Assembly: GCA_021162805.1 (NCBI GenBank) | Contig: JAGGXZ010000070.1 | Location: 1-33,593, forward strand | Reading direction: 5' to 3' | Source: Candidatus Poribacteria bacterium | Lineage (GTDB): Bacteria; Poribacteria; WGA-4E; B28-G17 | Length of the DNA: 33,593 nt | In this document: piece after piece, positions 1-10,355 of the stretch | How the letters are laid out: each line of letters starts with the position of its first letter | Position numbering within the stretch: the stretch's first letter is position 1 | The notes under the pieces: model-generated | What the model was told of the DNA's origin: nothing | Seen by the model: the letters and a program-made list of their open reading frames with translations, nothing else | Database searches by the model: none | Program-made: the position numbers and the translations under genes

Positions 1-76
1 CCCGGAAGACCAATTCAGCTACTTTCAGATCCTCTTCAGCGAATCTGATCCATCTCTGTGCTTCGCTGAGCATCAT
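1..76 (-). CDS. HEPN-domain protein, N-terminal fragment (runs off the left edge)
   Basis: Reading leftwards from the ATG at 74-76 gives 25 codons with no stop: a tandem Met start, then a stretch reading AQRWIRFAEEDLKVAELVF. This W-x-R-x-A-E-E-D-L-x-x-A-E pattern is the usual first helix of HEPN proteins, the RNase-like toxins paired with minimal nucleotidyltransferases. An AAGGTG sequence lies upstream of the start. The start lies inside the end of the upstream nucleotidyltransferase frame (41-nt overlap), the normal translational coupling of MNT/HEPN pairs. The catalytic R-x4-6-H motif lies outside the window, so activity cannot be judged. Family assignment is inference from 25 residues plus context. 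Confidence 0.6.
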   Translation of the reverse strand, partial: MMLSEAQRWIRFAEEDLKVAELVFR

Positions 77-399
77 AGAGCACCTTCGCCTTCTTCAGGA
101 TCTCCTCCTTGAAAAAGAGCCTTTCACTACAAAGTTGTTCAAATTCCTCCGGCGTATACACGAATACATCCAGGGCTTCCCGCGGTTTTGATCAAGCGCA
201 ACACCTCAGCGATACGGTCCAGAAAGCGTTTGTCGGTCTGTTTGATGACGATGAGGTCGATATCCGAGGACTCACCAGCTCGTCCCTGTGCCAGGGGACC
301 GAAAAGGAGGATACGCTGGGGGCGGTAGTGTGTGATCAGCAGATTCAGCCATCGCTGTAGCTCAACCTCTAACCGTTGTTGAGGCATCTGAGCGCTCAT
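36..399 (-). pseudogene. MNT-type minimal nucleotidyltransferase (HEPN partner), frameshifted
   Basis: The ATG at 397-399 opens a frame with the nucleotidyltransferase fold signature: LFGPLAQG followed by SDIDLIVI, i.e. the G-S/x-xARG and D-x-D motifs of the pol-beta-like MNT family. After residues LIK the frame runs into nonsense and stops at 139. Dropping one base in the four-T run at 186-189 restores PREALDVFVYTPEEFEQL and then about 32 further residues to a stop at 36-38, which is the expected C-terminal half of the family. It is therefore a single-base frameshift of a protein of about 120 residues. MNT proteins act as antitoxins that AMPylate HEPN toxins; here the partner starts at 76. 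The usual Ser after the first Gly is Pro. A sequencing indel is possible but cannot be tested here. Confidence 0.75.
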
Positions 400-422
400 G
401 TTCTACACCTCTCAGCTTGACC

Positions 423-581
423 CTACCGGCCGGAGACTATCCGTTGGGCTTTCTTCATGATGTCCTCCACTTCCAAACTCACCTTCATCTGCTCCTCTGC
501 TGGTTGCAAGCGTGTTGCCAAGCTCTGGATGATATAGAACTGCGGTTTGTAACAGCTACATAAGCGAGGATAATATACCAC
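423..581 (-). other. Leader of the MNT/HEPN unit with possible small ORF or gene remnant
   Basis: Between the predicted promoter at 572-600 and the nucleotidyltransferase start, the minus strand is open from a GTG at 579-581 to a TAG at 423-425 (52 residues). The second half looks protein-like (VSLEVEDIMKKAQRIVSGR), and an internal ATG at 486-488 with GAGGAG just upstream would give a 21-residue peptide. I do not recognise it. It may be a short leader peptide, the tail of a lost gene, or chance. Confidence 0.25.
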
Positions 582-600
582 AAATCCACGTGAATCTCAA
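572..600 (-). promoter_or_regulatory. Predicted sigma70-type promoter for the MNT/HEPN unit
   Basis: On the minus strand TTGAGA (600-595), 17 nt, then TATATT (577-572). Transcription would begin near 565, about 165 nt before the nucleotidyltransferase start. It begins right after the stop codon of the glycosidase-like gene at 601. Confidence 0.5.
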
Positions 601-2196
601 TCACCGGATGGGGATCGCCTTCATGATCCTCATCTCACCGCCATCCAATCCGATCTCCGCATACGTCCGGCCGTCAGCATGCCAGAAATCGATCTTCGAG
701 GCCGACCCGTCCGGGTTTATCCCCTCAACCTTCATCTCGCTTTCGATCTCCATGAGCACGTCCATGTGGGAGTCGCTCAGGCTCATCAGGATGAGAAGAT
801 CCGAGTCGCCGAACGATCTACGCTGGATCAGGATGGACCTCGCCGGATAGTTCATGCTTCTCTCATAGAGGTTCACGCCGCGGTTGACGCTTCTCGAGAG
901 GAACCGCTCCAGATCCAGAGGCTCCCTTATGATCTTCACCCTTCTCCATAACATCTCCTCGAGATCGAATGCGCTCTGTCCCCCCATGCCGTCAACCAGG
1001 TAGGGCGGCGGATGGATAGCCGCCACCTTCCCCCGCTTCGTGAACCCCTTCAGCGATCTCACCGTGTCGGAGGCGAGCGTCTGGCATGACGGAATGATGA
1101 TCACTTGGTATTCCGATCCAGCCCTGAACTCCGATATCGGCTCGGGTATCAGATCGAAGTCATACCCCATCTCCATCAGGTTTAACGTCAGATCGGCAAG
1201 CCCCTCGACCGTCCGTTCCCTCTCCCCATCATCAGGGGTTCCCAGGATCGATAGGGTTGGATAGATCACACCTATCTCGCCGGCCGCTCGGGTTGATCCC
1301 ATGATCTCTCCGAGCCCAAGGGCGATATCCCGCCTGTCGATCCGGCCTTTAGTATAGATGCCGATGGCCCGTTTCGAGGAGAGGGCGAGCTTGACGAGTA
1401 GAGCTCTCCTCTTGAAGGAAGACCCATCTCCTTCGTCTAAGACGGCGGTCGATAAATTCGATAGATCGACGATCGCCGCGCTGTAGAGCATCCTCTTGAC
1501 CAGGGGGATCGCGACCTTACAGCCGAGATGCTGAACCGATTCCGAGAACATCCTCCCGGCAACCTTCCAGAAAAACCCCAGATCGCTCAGGGTCTCGTGG
1601 GTCGTGATGAACAGGTATGGCATCTTCTCGAAGAGCTCCTCCCCGCAAGCCTTCTTGAAAGCCCCCGGCAGCCGATCGTCCCATGGAAGGAGAAGGGAGG
1701 ATATGATCGAACCGTTGAGGAGTTTAGGGGGGAGGAGATAAACGGAGTTGAGGACGATCTTCGGAGATATGGATTCGATAAACCCCCGGAGCCAGTCGAG
1801 CTTAAGCGGCGATAGCTCCTCCCTCCCCTCCCTGTAGATAGCCAACACCTCGCGGCCGGAGAGCCTATCCGCGATCCGTTTATCCCCTTCGGCGCATCGC
1901 CTTATCCTGTCCGTGGCGTCGGGGTATCTCCAGTTATCGCTCCTGATATAGAACCTGAAGGCTCCCCTTTCGAGAGCTCCTCTGACCCTTTCGATGTTTC
2001 CCTCGGCGGGTCCCTCGAACCGGATCAGTTCGGCGGAGATCCGGCTCAACGGCAGCGCATCGATCTCCAGAATCAGATCGATCCCTTCCCCTGCCCGCCT
2101 GATAGCTTCCTCGGCGGTGAGGGAGGGGTTTTCGAGCATCTCCTCCCGTAGAGGCAGCCTGACGATTTTCAGTCTATCAATCCCCCCGACCAGCAT
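601..2196 (-). CDS. Glycosidase-like protein (TIM-barrel plus flavodoxin-like domain), uncertain
   Basis: 531 residues, no signal peptide. I do not recognise a named family with certainty. The middle (about 170-240) has the shape seen in distant glycoside hydrolases related to rhamnosidase-like families: a D-D-x-L-P-G-A-F segment, then MPYLF, then a W-x-x-A-G-R-M-F-S-E helix. Residues about 315-410 resemble the flavodoxin-like domain that follows the barrel in GH42-like enzymes (GVIYPTLS ... IIIPSCQTL). The C-terminal 80 residues look like the closing beta-sandwich of such proteins. No catalytic acid pair can be named. It follows the SDR gene with a 28-nt overlap and is last in the trmO-SDR operon. 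An alternative start at the ATG encoding Met20 would remove the overlap. Confidence 0.5.
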   Translation of the reverse strand: MLVGGIDRLKIVRLPLREEMLENPSLTAEEAIRRAGEGIDLILEIDALPLSRISAELIRFEGPAEGNIERVRGALERGAFRFYIRSDNWRYPDATDRIRRCAEGDKRIADRLSGREVLAIYREGREELSPLKLDWLRGFIESISPKIVLNSVYLLPPKLLNGSIISSLLLPWDDRLPGAFKKACGEELFEKMPYLFITTHETLSDLGFFWKVAGRMFSESVQHLGCKVAIPLVKRMLYSAAIVDLSNLSTAVLDEGDGSSFKRRALLVKLALSSKRAIGIYTKGRIDRRDIALGLGEIMGSTRAAGEIGVIYPTLSILGTPDDGERERTVEGLADLTLNLMEMGYDFDLIPEPISEFRAGSEYQVIIIPSCQTLASDTVRSLKGFTKRGKVAAIHPPPYLVDGMGGQSAFDLEEMLWRRVKIIREPLDLERFLSRSVNRGVNLYERSMNYPARSILIQRRSFGDSDLLILMSLSDSHMDVLMEIESEMKVEGINPDGSASKIDFWHADGRTYAEIGLDGGEMRIMKAIPIR

Positions 2197-2954
2197 CCCA
2201 GGAACCCACCGTCGACGAATATGATCCCTCCGGTGATGTAATCCGAGGCGTCTGAGGCCAGAAAGACGGCCGCCCCTATCAGATCTTCGACCTTTCCGAA
2301 CCGTTTCATGGGTATTCTGCTGAGAGCCTTTTCGACCCAGCTCTTGTTTTTAAATAGATCCTGTGTCATCTCCGTCTTGAAATATCCCGGTCCGATGCAG
2401 TTGACGTTGATCCCGTATCTCGCCCATTCTCCCGCCAGGGCTCTGGAGAGCTGTAACACGCCTCCCTTGGAGGCCGAATAGGGAGCTATCGTTCCTATCC
2501 CGATTTGGCTGGTGAGCGAGCCGATGTTTATGATCTTGCCTCCACCCTGTCTGATCATGACTTTCCCGACCGCCTGACAGCAGAGGAAGGTGCCCTTCAA
2601 ATTGGTATCCAGGATCGTATCCCACACCTCCTCCGGAACCTCCTCGGCGGGAAAACGCCTGTTCACCCCGGCCGCGTTCAGCAGGATATCAATCCTTTTG
2701 AACCTCTCCAGGACGGCCTCGACCATCCGCCGGACGTCCTCGGATTTGGTGACGTCGGTTCGAACGGCCAGTCCTTCCCTTCCGAGCTCATTGATCTGGC
2801 GGACGGTTTCCTCGAGCCGCTCCGATCTTCTTCCGGCGACGGCCACATCCGCGCCCGCGTTGGCGAATCCGAGCGCGAGCGCCTTTCCGATTCCGCTGCC
2901 GCCGCCCGTCACCAGCGCGACCTTTCCATCCAATCTGAAGGTCGGAAATCTCAT
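2169..2954 (-). CDS. SDR family NAD(P)-dependent oxidoreductase (gluconate 5-dehydrogenase-like)
   Basis: 261 residues, a normal length for a classical short-chain dehydrogenase. The dinucleotide-binding TGGGSGIG is at 16-23, NAAG at 93-96, and the catalytic triad is Ser146, Tyr159 and Lys163 in the YSASK box. The C-terminal VDGGFL is typical of the FabG/gluconate 5-dehydrogenase/2-deoxygluconate 3-dehydrogenase branch. The segment around PGYFKTEMTQ resembles gluconate 5-dehydrogenase (IdnO) and KduD enzymes, so a sugar acid substrate is likely, though unproven. The gene starts 12 nt after the TrmO-like gene and overlaps the glycosidase-like gene by 28 nt. The pairing with a glycosidase-like protein supports carbohydrate breakdown. 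Confidence 0.85.
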   Translation of the reverse strand: MRFPTFRLDGKVALVTGGGSGIGKALALGFANAGADVAVAGRRSERLEETVRQINELGREGLAVRTDVTKSEDVRRMVEAVLERFKRIDILLNAAGVNRRFPAEEVPEEVWDTILDTNLKGTFLCCQAVGKVMIRQGGGKIINIGSLTSQIGIGTIAPYSASKGGVLQLSRALAGEWARYGINVNCIGPGYFKTEMTQDLFKNKSWVEKALSRIPMKRFGKVEDLIGAAVFLASDASDYITGGIIFVDGGFLGCWSGGLID

Positions 2955-2966
2955 CCTCGCTCCTCC

Positions 2967-3320
2967 TCAACCCGATTTGATATCTATGACGGGGGAGCCG
3001 TCTAAGGCGTCGAGCCCCTCAACGAGGAGCCTATTTCCCCTCACCTCTATCAGCTTCACCCTTGTGACCCCTATAGGGTTAGGTCTCATGGGGCTTCTCA
3101 GGACGAAAACGCCGAGCTTCTCCCTGGTGGTGTCGCCGCGCGGGTGAACCTGCATCATCCTCCGATGTGATGGCGTAAATCTGTGCATCCAGAACAGTAT
3201 CAGCAGATGCTCCATCCGATCGACGCCCTTCAACGCCTCTGAGAACCGCGGCAGCAGCTCGATCTCTGACCTCGATTCGTCGAGCTTTCTGACGTACCCG
3301 ATGGGATAAACATCGAACAT
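2967..3320 (-). CDS. TrmO/TsaA-family SAM-dependent methyltransferase
   Basis: The start is the ATG at 3318-3320 because GGAGGGG lies 8-9 nt upstream; a longer open frame to 3404 has no such site and no family similarity. The protein has 117 residues. It carries the family core: YPIGYVR near the N-terminus, Asp-Arg-Met-Glu-His at 34-38 and the hallmark RSPMRPNPIGVT at 75-86. TrmO adds the N6-methyl group of m6t6A at position 37 of some tRNAs reading ACY codons. The E. coli enzyme is about twice as long, with a C-terminal extension; this is the short single-domain form, ending at IDIKSG where relatives often continue a few residues. It is the first gene of an operon with the SDR gene. Confidence 0.8.
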   Translation of the reverse strand: MFDVYPIGYVRKLDESRSEIELLPRFSEALKGVDRMEHLLILFWMHRFTPSHRRMMQVHPRGDTTREKLGVFVLRSPMRPNPIGVTRVKLIEVRGNRLLVEGLDALDGSPVIDIKSG

Positions 3321-3429
3321 CGTATCACCCCTCCACGAGCTGAACGATTCCTCAAATTCCCTTTGAGCGTAGCGTTTACCAGAGATTAATCGCCCGCCGT
3401 TCATAGCTCAAGGGTCTTTTGTGATCATT

Positions 3430-3475
3430 AGGTCATTTGGCTTCGCCGTCATTATCAGATGACTACAAATGACCT
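3430..3475. repeat. Nested inverted repeat, possible operator
   Basis: AGGTCATTTG at 3430-3439 is perfectly inverted as CAAATGACCT at 3466-3475. Inside it GTCAT at 3448-3452 pairs with ATGAC at 3459-3463. The four half-sites share the core GTCAT and overlie the promoter at 3451-3479, as expected for a repressor or activator site. It could also fold as an RNA hairpin. Confidence 0.5.
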
Positions 3476-3479
3476 GCAA
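3451..3479 (-). promoter_or_regulatory. Predicted promoter for the trmO-like/SDR/glycosidase operon
   Basis: On the minus strand TTGCAG (3479-3474), 17 nt, GATAAT (3456-3451). The expected start near 3444 leaves a leader of about 125 nt. The same TTGCAG-N17-GATAAT arrangement occurs at 19660-19688. Confidence 0.4.
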
Positions 3480-3624
3480 GCGGCGGACAGTCGACTGTGG
3501 ACGTTGCTACACTCAACGATAACATGAGCATAACGATTTTACCTCAATTCCACCTGCATGTCCAGGCGGCCGGGCGTTTGCGCTCCACGGTTTCATCTTC
3601 CGGTCTGATATCCCGGCTGGGGTT

Positions 3625-6600
3625 TTACCGCGATCGGCGGGAATTGATGAGCTCGATCAGATCCTCCGCCTCCTTTGTCTTCTTCAGCGAGAGCGCCATC
3701 TCGGCCTGATCCAACGCCTCCTGCAGTTTGCCCTTCCCAAGCAGCACCTTTGCGAGGTTCAACCTGACCTCGTATACGTTCGGATTCACCCTGATCGCCT
3801 CTCTGAGCACCTTTTCGGCCTCATTTAGCCTCCCATGGGCGGAGTAGATGGAGGCCAGATTAACTCGGGGCGCGAGCAGCTTCGGATCGAGCTTCAGCGC
3901 CCTCTTAAGTTCCGATATCGCCTTCTCATCCTCGCCCTTGTCCATATAAAGTGAGCCGAGCATGCTGTGGGCTAAAGCGAGATTAGGCTCCTTCCTCAGA
4001 ACTTTTCTTATCTCCTCTATCGCTCTATCGAGATCCCCCTTCTTCTGATAGAGGGTAGCGAGGCTGCCGTGAATAAGGGGCATATCGGGGGCGAGTTTAA
4101 GAGCGTCCTCATACTCCTTTATGGCCCCGTCGATATCCCCCCTCTTCTCAAGGAGCATACCGAGGCTCAGCCGCGCCTGTAGATCCTTCGGATCGAGCCT
4201 TTTAACATGCCTGCAGGCGCTTATGGCGTCATCCACCTTATTCATCTCCTGATAGATCGAAGCGAGCTTACGCCAGGAATCCAGATCCTCCGGATCGCCC
4301 CTCACCTTTCGCCTCAGCCCCTCCGCTATCTTCTCCAACTGGGCATCTATCCCGGCTATAGCCACCCTGCGGGCCACCTCCATGTTATACCGTATCGTCC
4401 CGTCCTTGGGGTTCATCTGCCAGGCTTTGTAGGCCAGCTCAGCCGCCCTTTCGTAGTTGTGCCTGGCATACTCGATCTGAGCATCTATCAGGACCTGGGT
4501 GGCATCAAAGTATCTCTTCAGCTCCTCCTCGATCCTTTTCCGCTCCTGAGGGGTATCGCCGTAGTTCGTCAGATATGGCATCACGCTCTGTCTAAACGGC
4601 TTCATCGCCTCGATGTTGCGGGCGGTGGTGTCCGAAAGGCCAGGGCCGAAGAATTCGAGGTATGGATGGGAATCGGTGTGTACCCTGCCGCCATCCACAA
4701 ACCGTCTGATCGTCTCCTCGTCCATCATGAAGGAATCCAGGAGTGAGATGGCGTCGAGATCGTCATGCGCCAGGCCCTCCCTCACGCCAGGCTGATTTGC
4801 CCTCCGGACGAAATCCCTGTAATTTATCCTCAGGGGTTTCGGGGTGCCGATGAGGATCACGAAATCAGGCGTGTATTTATACCATAAGGTGGTATGCGGG
4901 AAGACGTCGATGAAGGTGCGGATGATCATCTTGAAATACTTCTCCGGAAGGCGGTGGAGCGGAACCCATTGACACATCACCCCGTTCGGGGTGAGGATTC
5001 GCTTACATAGCTCGTAGAAATCCCTGCTGTAGATGTTCGAGCTTCCGGAGCTGACGAGGGGATGGATTATGCCGGTGGAGATCATATCGTATTTTCGATC
5101 TGTCGTCAGTATGAAGTTACGTCCGTCCTCCACGAATAGATGAAGCAGAGGGTTTTCCAGGACGTTCCCGTTGACATGGGCGAAGAACCGCCTCGCCGCC
5201 TTCACCACGCCCGGGGAGATCTCCACGGCGTCAACCTTGACGTTGTGCTGGGTTATCGAATATGACGTCACGCCCATGCCGAAACCGACCACCAGCGCCC
5301 GTTTGGGATCGGGATGAAGGAGGAGGGGGAGGTGGGCTATGACCCTATGCGACGGCGAATCCCAGCGCGAGTCCTCGGCCGCCTGATTGGTATCGACGTA
5401 GAGCAACCTTGTGCTGTCCTCATCCTCCAGCACGGTCACGCTGGCGTCGACCCCTTCATCGTAGAAGAGCAACCTGCCCTTGGGTCTCTGGTATCGAAAG
5501 ATAGCGCTTTTCAGGACTATGGGGTTATGGCTGACGGCGAACATCGCCCCCTCCGATCCCAGAAGCAGTATCAACGTGAAAAGCAACATGCCCTTAGCCA
5601 AGCCGCTCCGCTGAAGCAGCCACCACCCGAGCCCGATGTTCAAAAGCGATACGATCAGCACGCCCCGCTGGATGCCGATTAAGGGGATGATGATAAATCC
5701 GGCCACGAACGAGCCGAATATCGATCCTAAGGTATTAGCAGCATAGACCGAGCCCACGTCCCTGCTGACCCGAGATATGCCGGCGACGAAGAGCTTCACG
5801 ACAAGCGGAAAGGTCGCCCCCATCAGAAAGGTGGGCGGAAACATCATGACGAAGGCAGGGAAAAAGCGGCCCGTGATGAAGTTGAACCAGTTCGGCCTCC
5901 TGAAAAGCGCTCCGATCGAGTAGATCTCGCCGAAAAGCGGCAATAACAGCATGGCGAACAGGCCTATGAGCATCTGAACGACGCCTAAGGCCAGGAGATG
6001 TCTCGTCCATCGATCGGAGAGCTTTGCGAAGATGAAGCTGCCGACCGCTATCCCGAGGAGAAAGGCCGAGAGCATGGTCGTAAAGGCATATGTCGTGCTG
6101 CCTAGGAAGAAGACCAGTATCCTGGTCCAGAAGACCTCATACGCCAACGCGCAGAAGCCGGAGATGGCGGTGATCCAGAGGGCGAGGGCTCTATAGGGGT
6201 TAGTGGTTAGTGGTGAGGAATGAGGAGGAATCCCTTCGCGCTCTCCCGGCTCATCTGTCGTTTTTCGCTGCAGATACACGGCAAGTCCGGCGACGGCGAA
6301 GTTAAGCAGCGCCGCCAGGGCGATCGTCCACGGGATGCCTAACAATTTCATCAGGGCGAATCCCGCCCCGAGCGTCCCGATCACCGCTCCGAAGGTGTTT
6401 AAAGAATAAAGTCCGCCCACATCCCAGCCCAGATCCTCCATCCTTTTGACAACTCCTCTGCTTATGGCAGGAAGGGTGGCGCCCATGAGCGTGGTGGGGA
6501 TAAGCAGGACGAGGAAGGCGAGGATGAAGCGGATGAGGGATATGACGTAAAATGAAAAGCCCACGGATCTATGTATCGCGACGTAGAGGGAGGTGAGCAG

Positions 6601-6878
6601 TCTGAGGATTCCGGGGAAAAGGAGGGCAAAAGCGCCTATACCCACTTCAAGGGCGGCATACAGGAGAAGCGGACGACTTAAGCGGTCGGCCCTCCTTCCC
6701 AGGAGAAAGCTGCCCAGAGCCAGTCCGCCCATGAAGGCGGTCAACACGGTGGAGGTTGCATAGACCGTGCTTCCGAAGACCAGCGTGAGCATCCGGCTCC
6801 AGACCACCTCATAGATGAGCCCGGCCGCGCCGGATACAAAGAAGATAACCAGAGCGAGCGGTTTGATCCTTCTACCCA

Positions 6879-6882
<4 letters not shown>
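3625..6882 (-). CDS. Membrane-embedded spermidine-synthase-like protein with C-terminal TPR domain
   Basis: 1085 residues in three parts. Residues 1-450 form two homologous hydrophobic halves, each opening with a similar G-x-x-x-L-x-YE-V-x-W-x-R segment (20-30 and 242-254). Residues about 465-700 are a spermidine-synthase-like Rossmann domain. Residues about 775-1085 are consecutive TPR repeats. The synthase part looks catalytically altered: GFGMGVT (533-539) replaces the SAM/dcSAM-binding GGGDG, and the catalytic Asp loop reads STGIIHP (602-608) without Asp. It is therefore probably not a polyamine synthase. A linker at 217-230 (PPHSSPLTTNPY region) is encoded by a short tandem repeat. The start overlaps the nadE stop by 4 nt (ATGA), so the two are translationally coupled. 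Likely an inner-membrane protein of unknown role. Confidence 0.85.
6196..6234. repeat. Short tandem repeat inside the linker of the spermidine-synthase-like protein
   Basis: Read on the plus strand, GGTTAGT occurs twice in a row followed by GGTGAGGAATGAGGAGGA. The tract encodes the low-complexity linker (residues about 217-230) between the two membrane halves. Its composition differs from the flanking coding DNA, suggesting an inserted simple sequence that kept the frame. Confidence 0.5.
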
Positions 6883-8615
<1,733 letters not shown>

Positions 8616-8631
8616 GCCGTTCACCTCTGTT

Positions 8632-9123
8632 TCAGCTTATGCCCTCCTCTATCCTTTTGGCCTTGTCGGGGTTGAACTCAACTATCAGAAGCTTGGCGTC
8701 CTCTTTGCCCAACTCCTTAAAGGCCCTTTTCGATCCATCGACCACCTTCCGGGCAGCCTTGACGGGATCGAGCCCCCCGATGCCGGCACCGTGGATGATG
8801 GTCGCCACGACCTTTGCCCCCTCCTCTAAAGCCCTTTTGGCAGCGGCATAGGAGGCCCTTTCGACCTCGTCGTAGCCAAAAGCGGATGCGTTTCCCAACC
8901 CGACGACCATGACCTTCTTCGCCTTGACGTTTCCTCCCCCTTCAAGGAGAAGACAGTCTCCGAGATCGCCGTCGAAGCTGATTATGGATCGGGTTATCGC
9001 CCCTCCCAACGCCCTATCCATGGCGCCCGTCGCCCCGCCGGGATGTTTGACGCCCCTGAACAGGTTCACCACGGCGACGTCGCACTCGACATCGGTTATC
9101 GATCCCTGCTTGACCTCGACCAT
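8632..9123 (-). CDS. Stand-alone M17 leucyl-aminopeptidase N-terminal (macro-like) domain protein
   Basis: 163 residues that match only the N-terminal domain of M17 leucyl aminopeptidases: VVNLFRGVKHPGG, then LGGAI, then the beta-strand KVMVVGLGN, then the A-A-x-RAL helix and ATIIHGAGIGGLDP. The metal-binding catalytic domain is absent and no frameshift follows, so this is a deliberate single-domain protein. That domain has a macro-domain-like fold, which in other proteins binds ADP-ribose and related nucleotides. Being first in an operon with NAD synthase makes a nucleotide-binding or regulatory role plausible, but that is inference. GGAGG precedes the ATG, and a promoter is at 9160-9188. 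Confidence 0.8.
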   Translation of the reverse strand: MVEVKQGSITDVECDVAVVNLFRGVKHPGGATGAMDRALGGAITRSIISFDGDLGDCLLLEGGGNVKAKKVMVVGLGNASAFGYDEVERASYAAAKRALEEGAKVVATIIHGAGIGGLDPVKAARKVVDGSKRAFKELGKEDAKLLIVEFNPDKAKRIEEGIS

Positions 9124-9159
9124 CTTCCCAGCCTCCTTTCACATCTTTCCGGCGGAATA

Positions 9160-9188
9160 TTGATACCATATCGGGAACGGCAAGTCAA
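9160..9188 (-). promoter_or_regulatory. Predicted promoter of the M17N-nadE operon
   Basis: On the minus strand TTGACT (9188-9183), 17 nt, TATCAA (9165-9160). Start expected near 9153, giving a leader of about 30 nt before the ATG at 9123. It is divergent from the promoter at 9254-9282. Confidence 0.6.
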
Positions 9189-9253
9189 TGACGGGATGTC
9201 GGGATGTTGGGGGATCAAGCTTATGCACCCATATTGTGGCGATGATTTGAGGA

Positions 9254-9282
9254 TTGATGTGCTCTCCTGGAAGAGGTATAAT
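9254..9282 (+). promoter_or_regulatory. Predicted promoter of the hydroxyacid dehydrogenase unit
   Basis: TTGATG (9254-9259), 17 nt, perfect TATAAT (9277-9282). Start expected near 9289, about 40 nt before the ATG at 9330. One of the best promoter matches in the window. Confidence 0.7.
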
Positions 9283-9329
9283 AGCCCCATCGCCGAGCAG
9301 CGATGTCCGTCCGAAGGGAGGATTAAGAG

Positions 9330-10355
9330 ATGAGAAAATTCAAGGTTGTGGTTTTCCCTTGTGACTACGAGGTCTTGGACATTGAAAGAGAGGTGCTCGA
9401 GCCGATCGGCGCTGAGGTCGTTCGGGTCGATTCATGGGATGAGAGGGACCTCATCGAGACGGCCAGGGACGCGGACGCCGTCCTCGTTCAATATACTAGG
9501 ATCGACGACCGGATCCTCTCGAAGCTGGAGAGATGCAAGGTGATGGTGAGATACGGGACGGGATATGATAACTTCGATCTGGAGGCCATGACGCGACACG
9601 GCGTCTATGCCGCATATGTCCCCGATTACTGCGTTGACGAGGTCTCCTCGCACACGCTCGCCCTCCTGTTGGCATTGGAGAGGAAAATCGTCAGATACAA
9701 CGATGATGTCAGGGCCGGCATATGGAGCTCGCACAGGGAGAGGCCGATTTACAGGACGAAGGATCAGACCCTTGGGATAATTGGGCTCGGCAGGATCGGG
9801 AGGGCTTTCTGCCTAAAGGCCAAACCCATCTTCGGCCAAATCGTCGCCTGTGACCCCTATATCCCCGATTCGGTCTTCGACGAATACGGCGCTCGGAAGG
9901 TGGATCTGGATGAGCTGTTGGACATATCAGACGCTATATCGCTCCATGTGCCGCTTATAAGGAAGCCCACAGGCGTTTACCGAAGCACCTATCATCTGAT
10001 CGGCGAAAGAGAGATAAAGCTGATGAAGCCCAACGCCTATATCGTTAATACGGCCAGAGGGCCGGTTGTGGATAACGCGGCGCTATGTCAGGCGTTGAGG
10101 GAGGGACGAATAGCCGGGGCGGCGCTCGACGTGTTGGAGGATGAACCCCTCACTGAGAACGGCTCGTCCGTTGCCGAGAGGTTCAAAGATCTGCTGGAGT
10201 CGGGTAGGCTTATCATAACGCCTCATAGCGCTTATCTTTCCGAGAAATCGCTGAGAGATGTCAGAAGGATGGCCGCTGAGGAGGTGACAAGGGTGCTGAG
10301 GGGGGAAACTCCCAAGGCATGGCTTAATCCACACTCGTCTTTCAGGAGCCTTTAG
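9330..10355 (+). CDS. D-isomer-specific 2-hydroxyacid dehydrogenase, CtBP-like
   Basis: 341 residues. The NAD-binding motif GLGRIG is at 152-157 with the acidic residue of the next strand in CDPY. The catalytic Arg is in NTARGPVVD, the Glu in the EDEPL segment and the His in TPHSAYLSE, so the active site is complete. The RYGTGYDNFDL and the SAYLSE endings resemble the C-terminal binding protein (CtBP) branch more than SerA: there is no ACT domain, so feedback regulation by serine is unlikely. The substrate is unknown. GGGAGG lies upstream of the ATG. The stop codon at 10353-10355 abuts a hairpin, and the next gene starts 81 nt on. Confidence 0.88.
   Translation: MRKFKVVVFPCDYEVLDIEREVLEPIGAEVVRVDSWDERDLIETARDADAVLVQYTRIDDRILSKLERCKVMVRYGTGYDNFDLEAMTRHGVYAAYVPDYCVDEVSSHTLALLLALERKIVRYNDDVRAGIWSSHRERPIYRTKDQTLGIIGLGRIGRAFCLKAKPIFGQIVACDPYIPDSVFDEYGARKVDLDELLDISDAISLHVPLIRKPTGVYRSTYHLIGEREIKLMKPNAYIVNTARGPVVDNAALCQALREGRIAGAALDVLEDEPLTENGSSVAERFKDLLESGRLIITPHSAYLSEKSLRDVRRMAAEEVTRVLRGETPKAWLNPHSSFRSL

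Larger units (their letters stand above)
3321..3624. other. Intergenic region upstream of the trmO-like operon
   Basis: This 304-nt gap between two minus-strand operons holds the nested inverted repeat and promoter described separately at 3430-3479. The rest shows no convincing coding potential. I see no clear terminator with a U-tract for the long gene ending at 3625. Confidence 0.5.

Noticed and set aside
590-850. Plus-strand open frames opposite the long minus-strand genes
   Set aside because: They lack ribosome binding sites and family features and mirror the codon pattern of the genes on the other strand; the same applies throughout the window.
3321-3404. N-terminal extension of the TrmO-like protein
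   Set aside because: The ATG at 3320 has a strong ribosome binding site and is where family similarity begins; the extension has neither.
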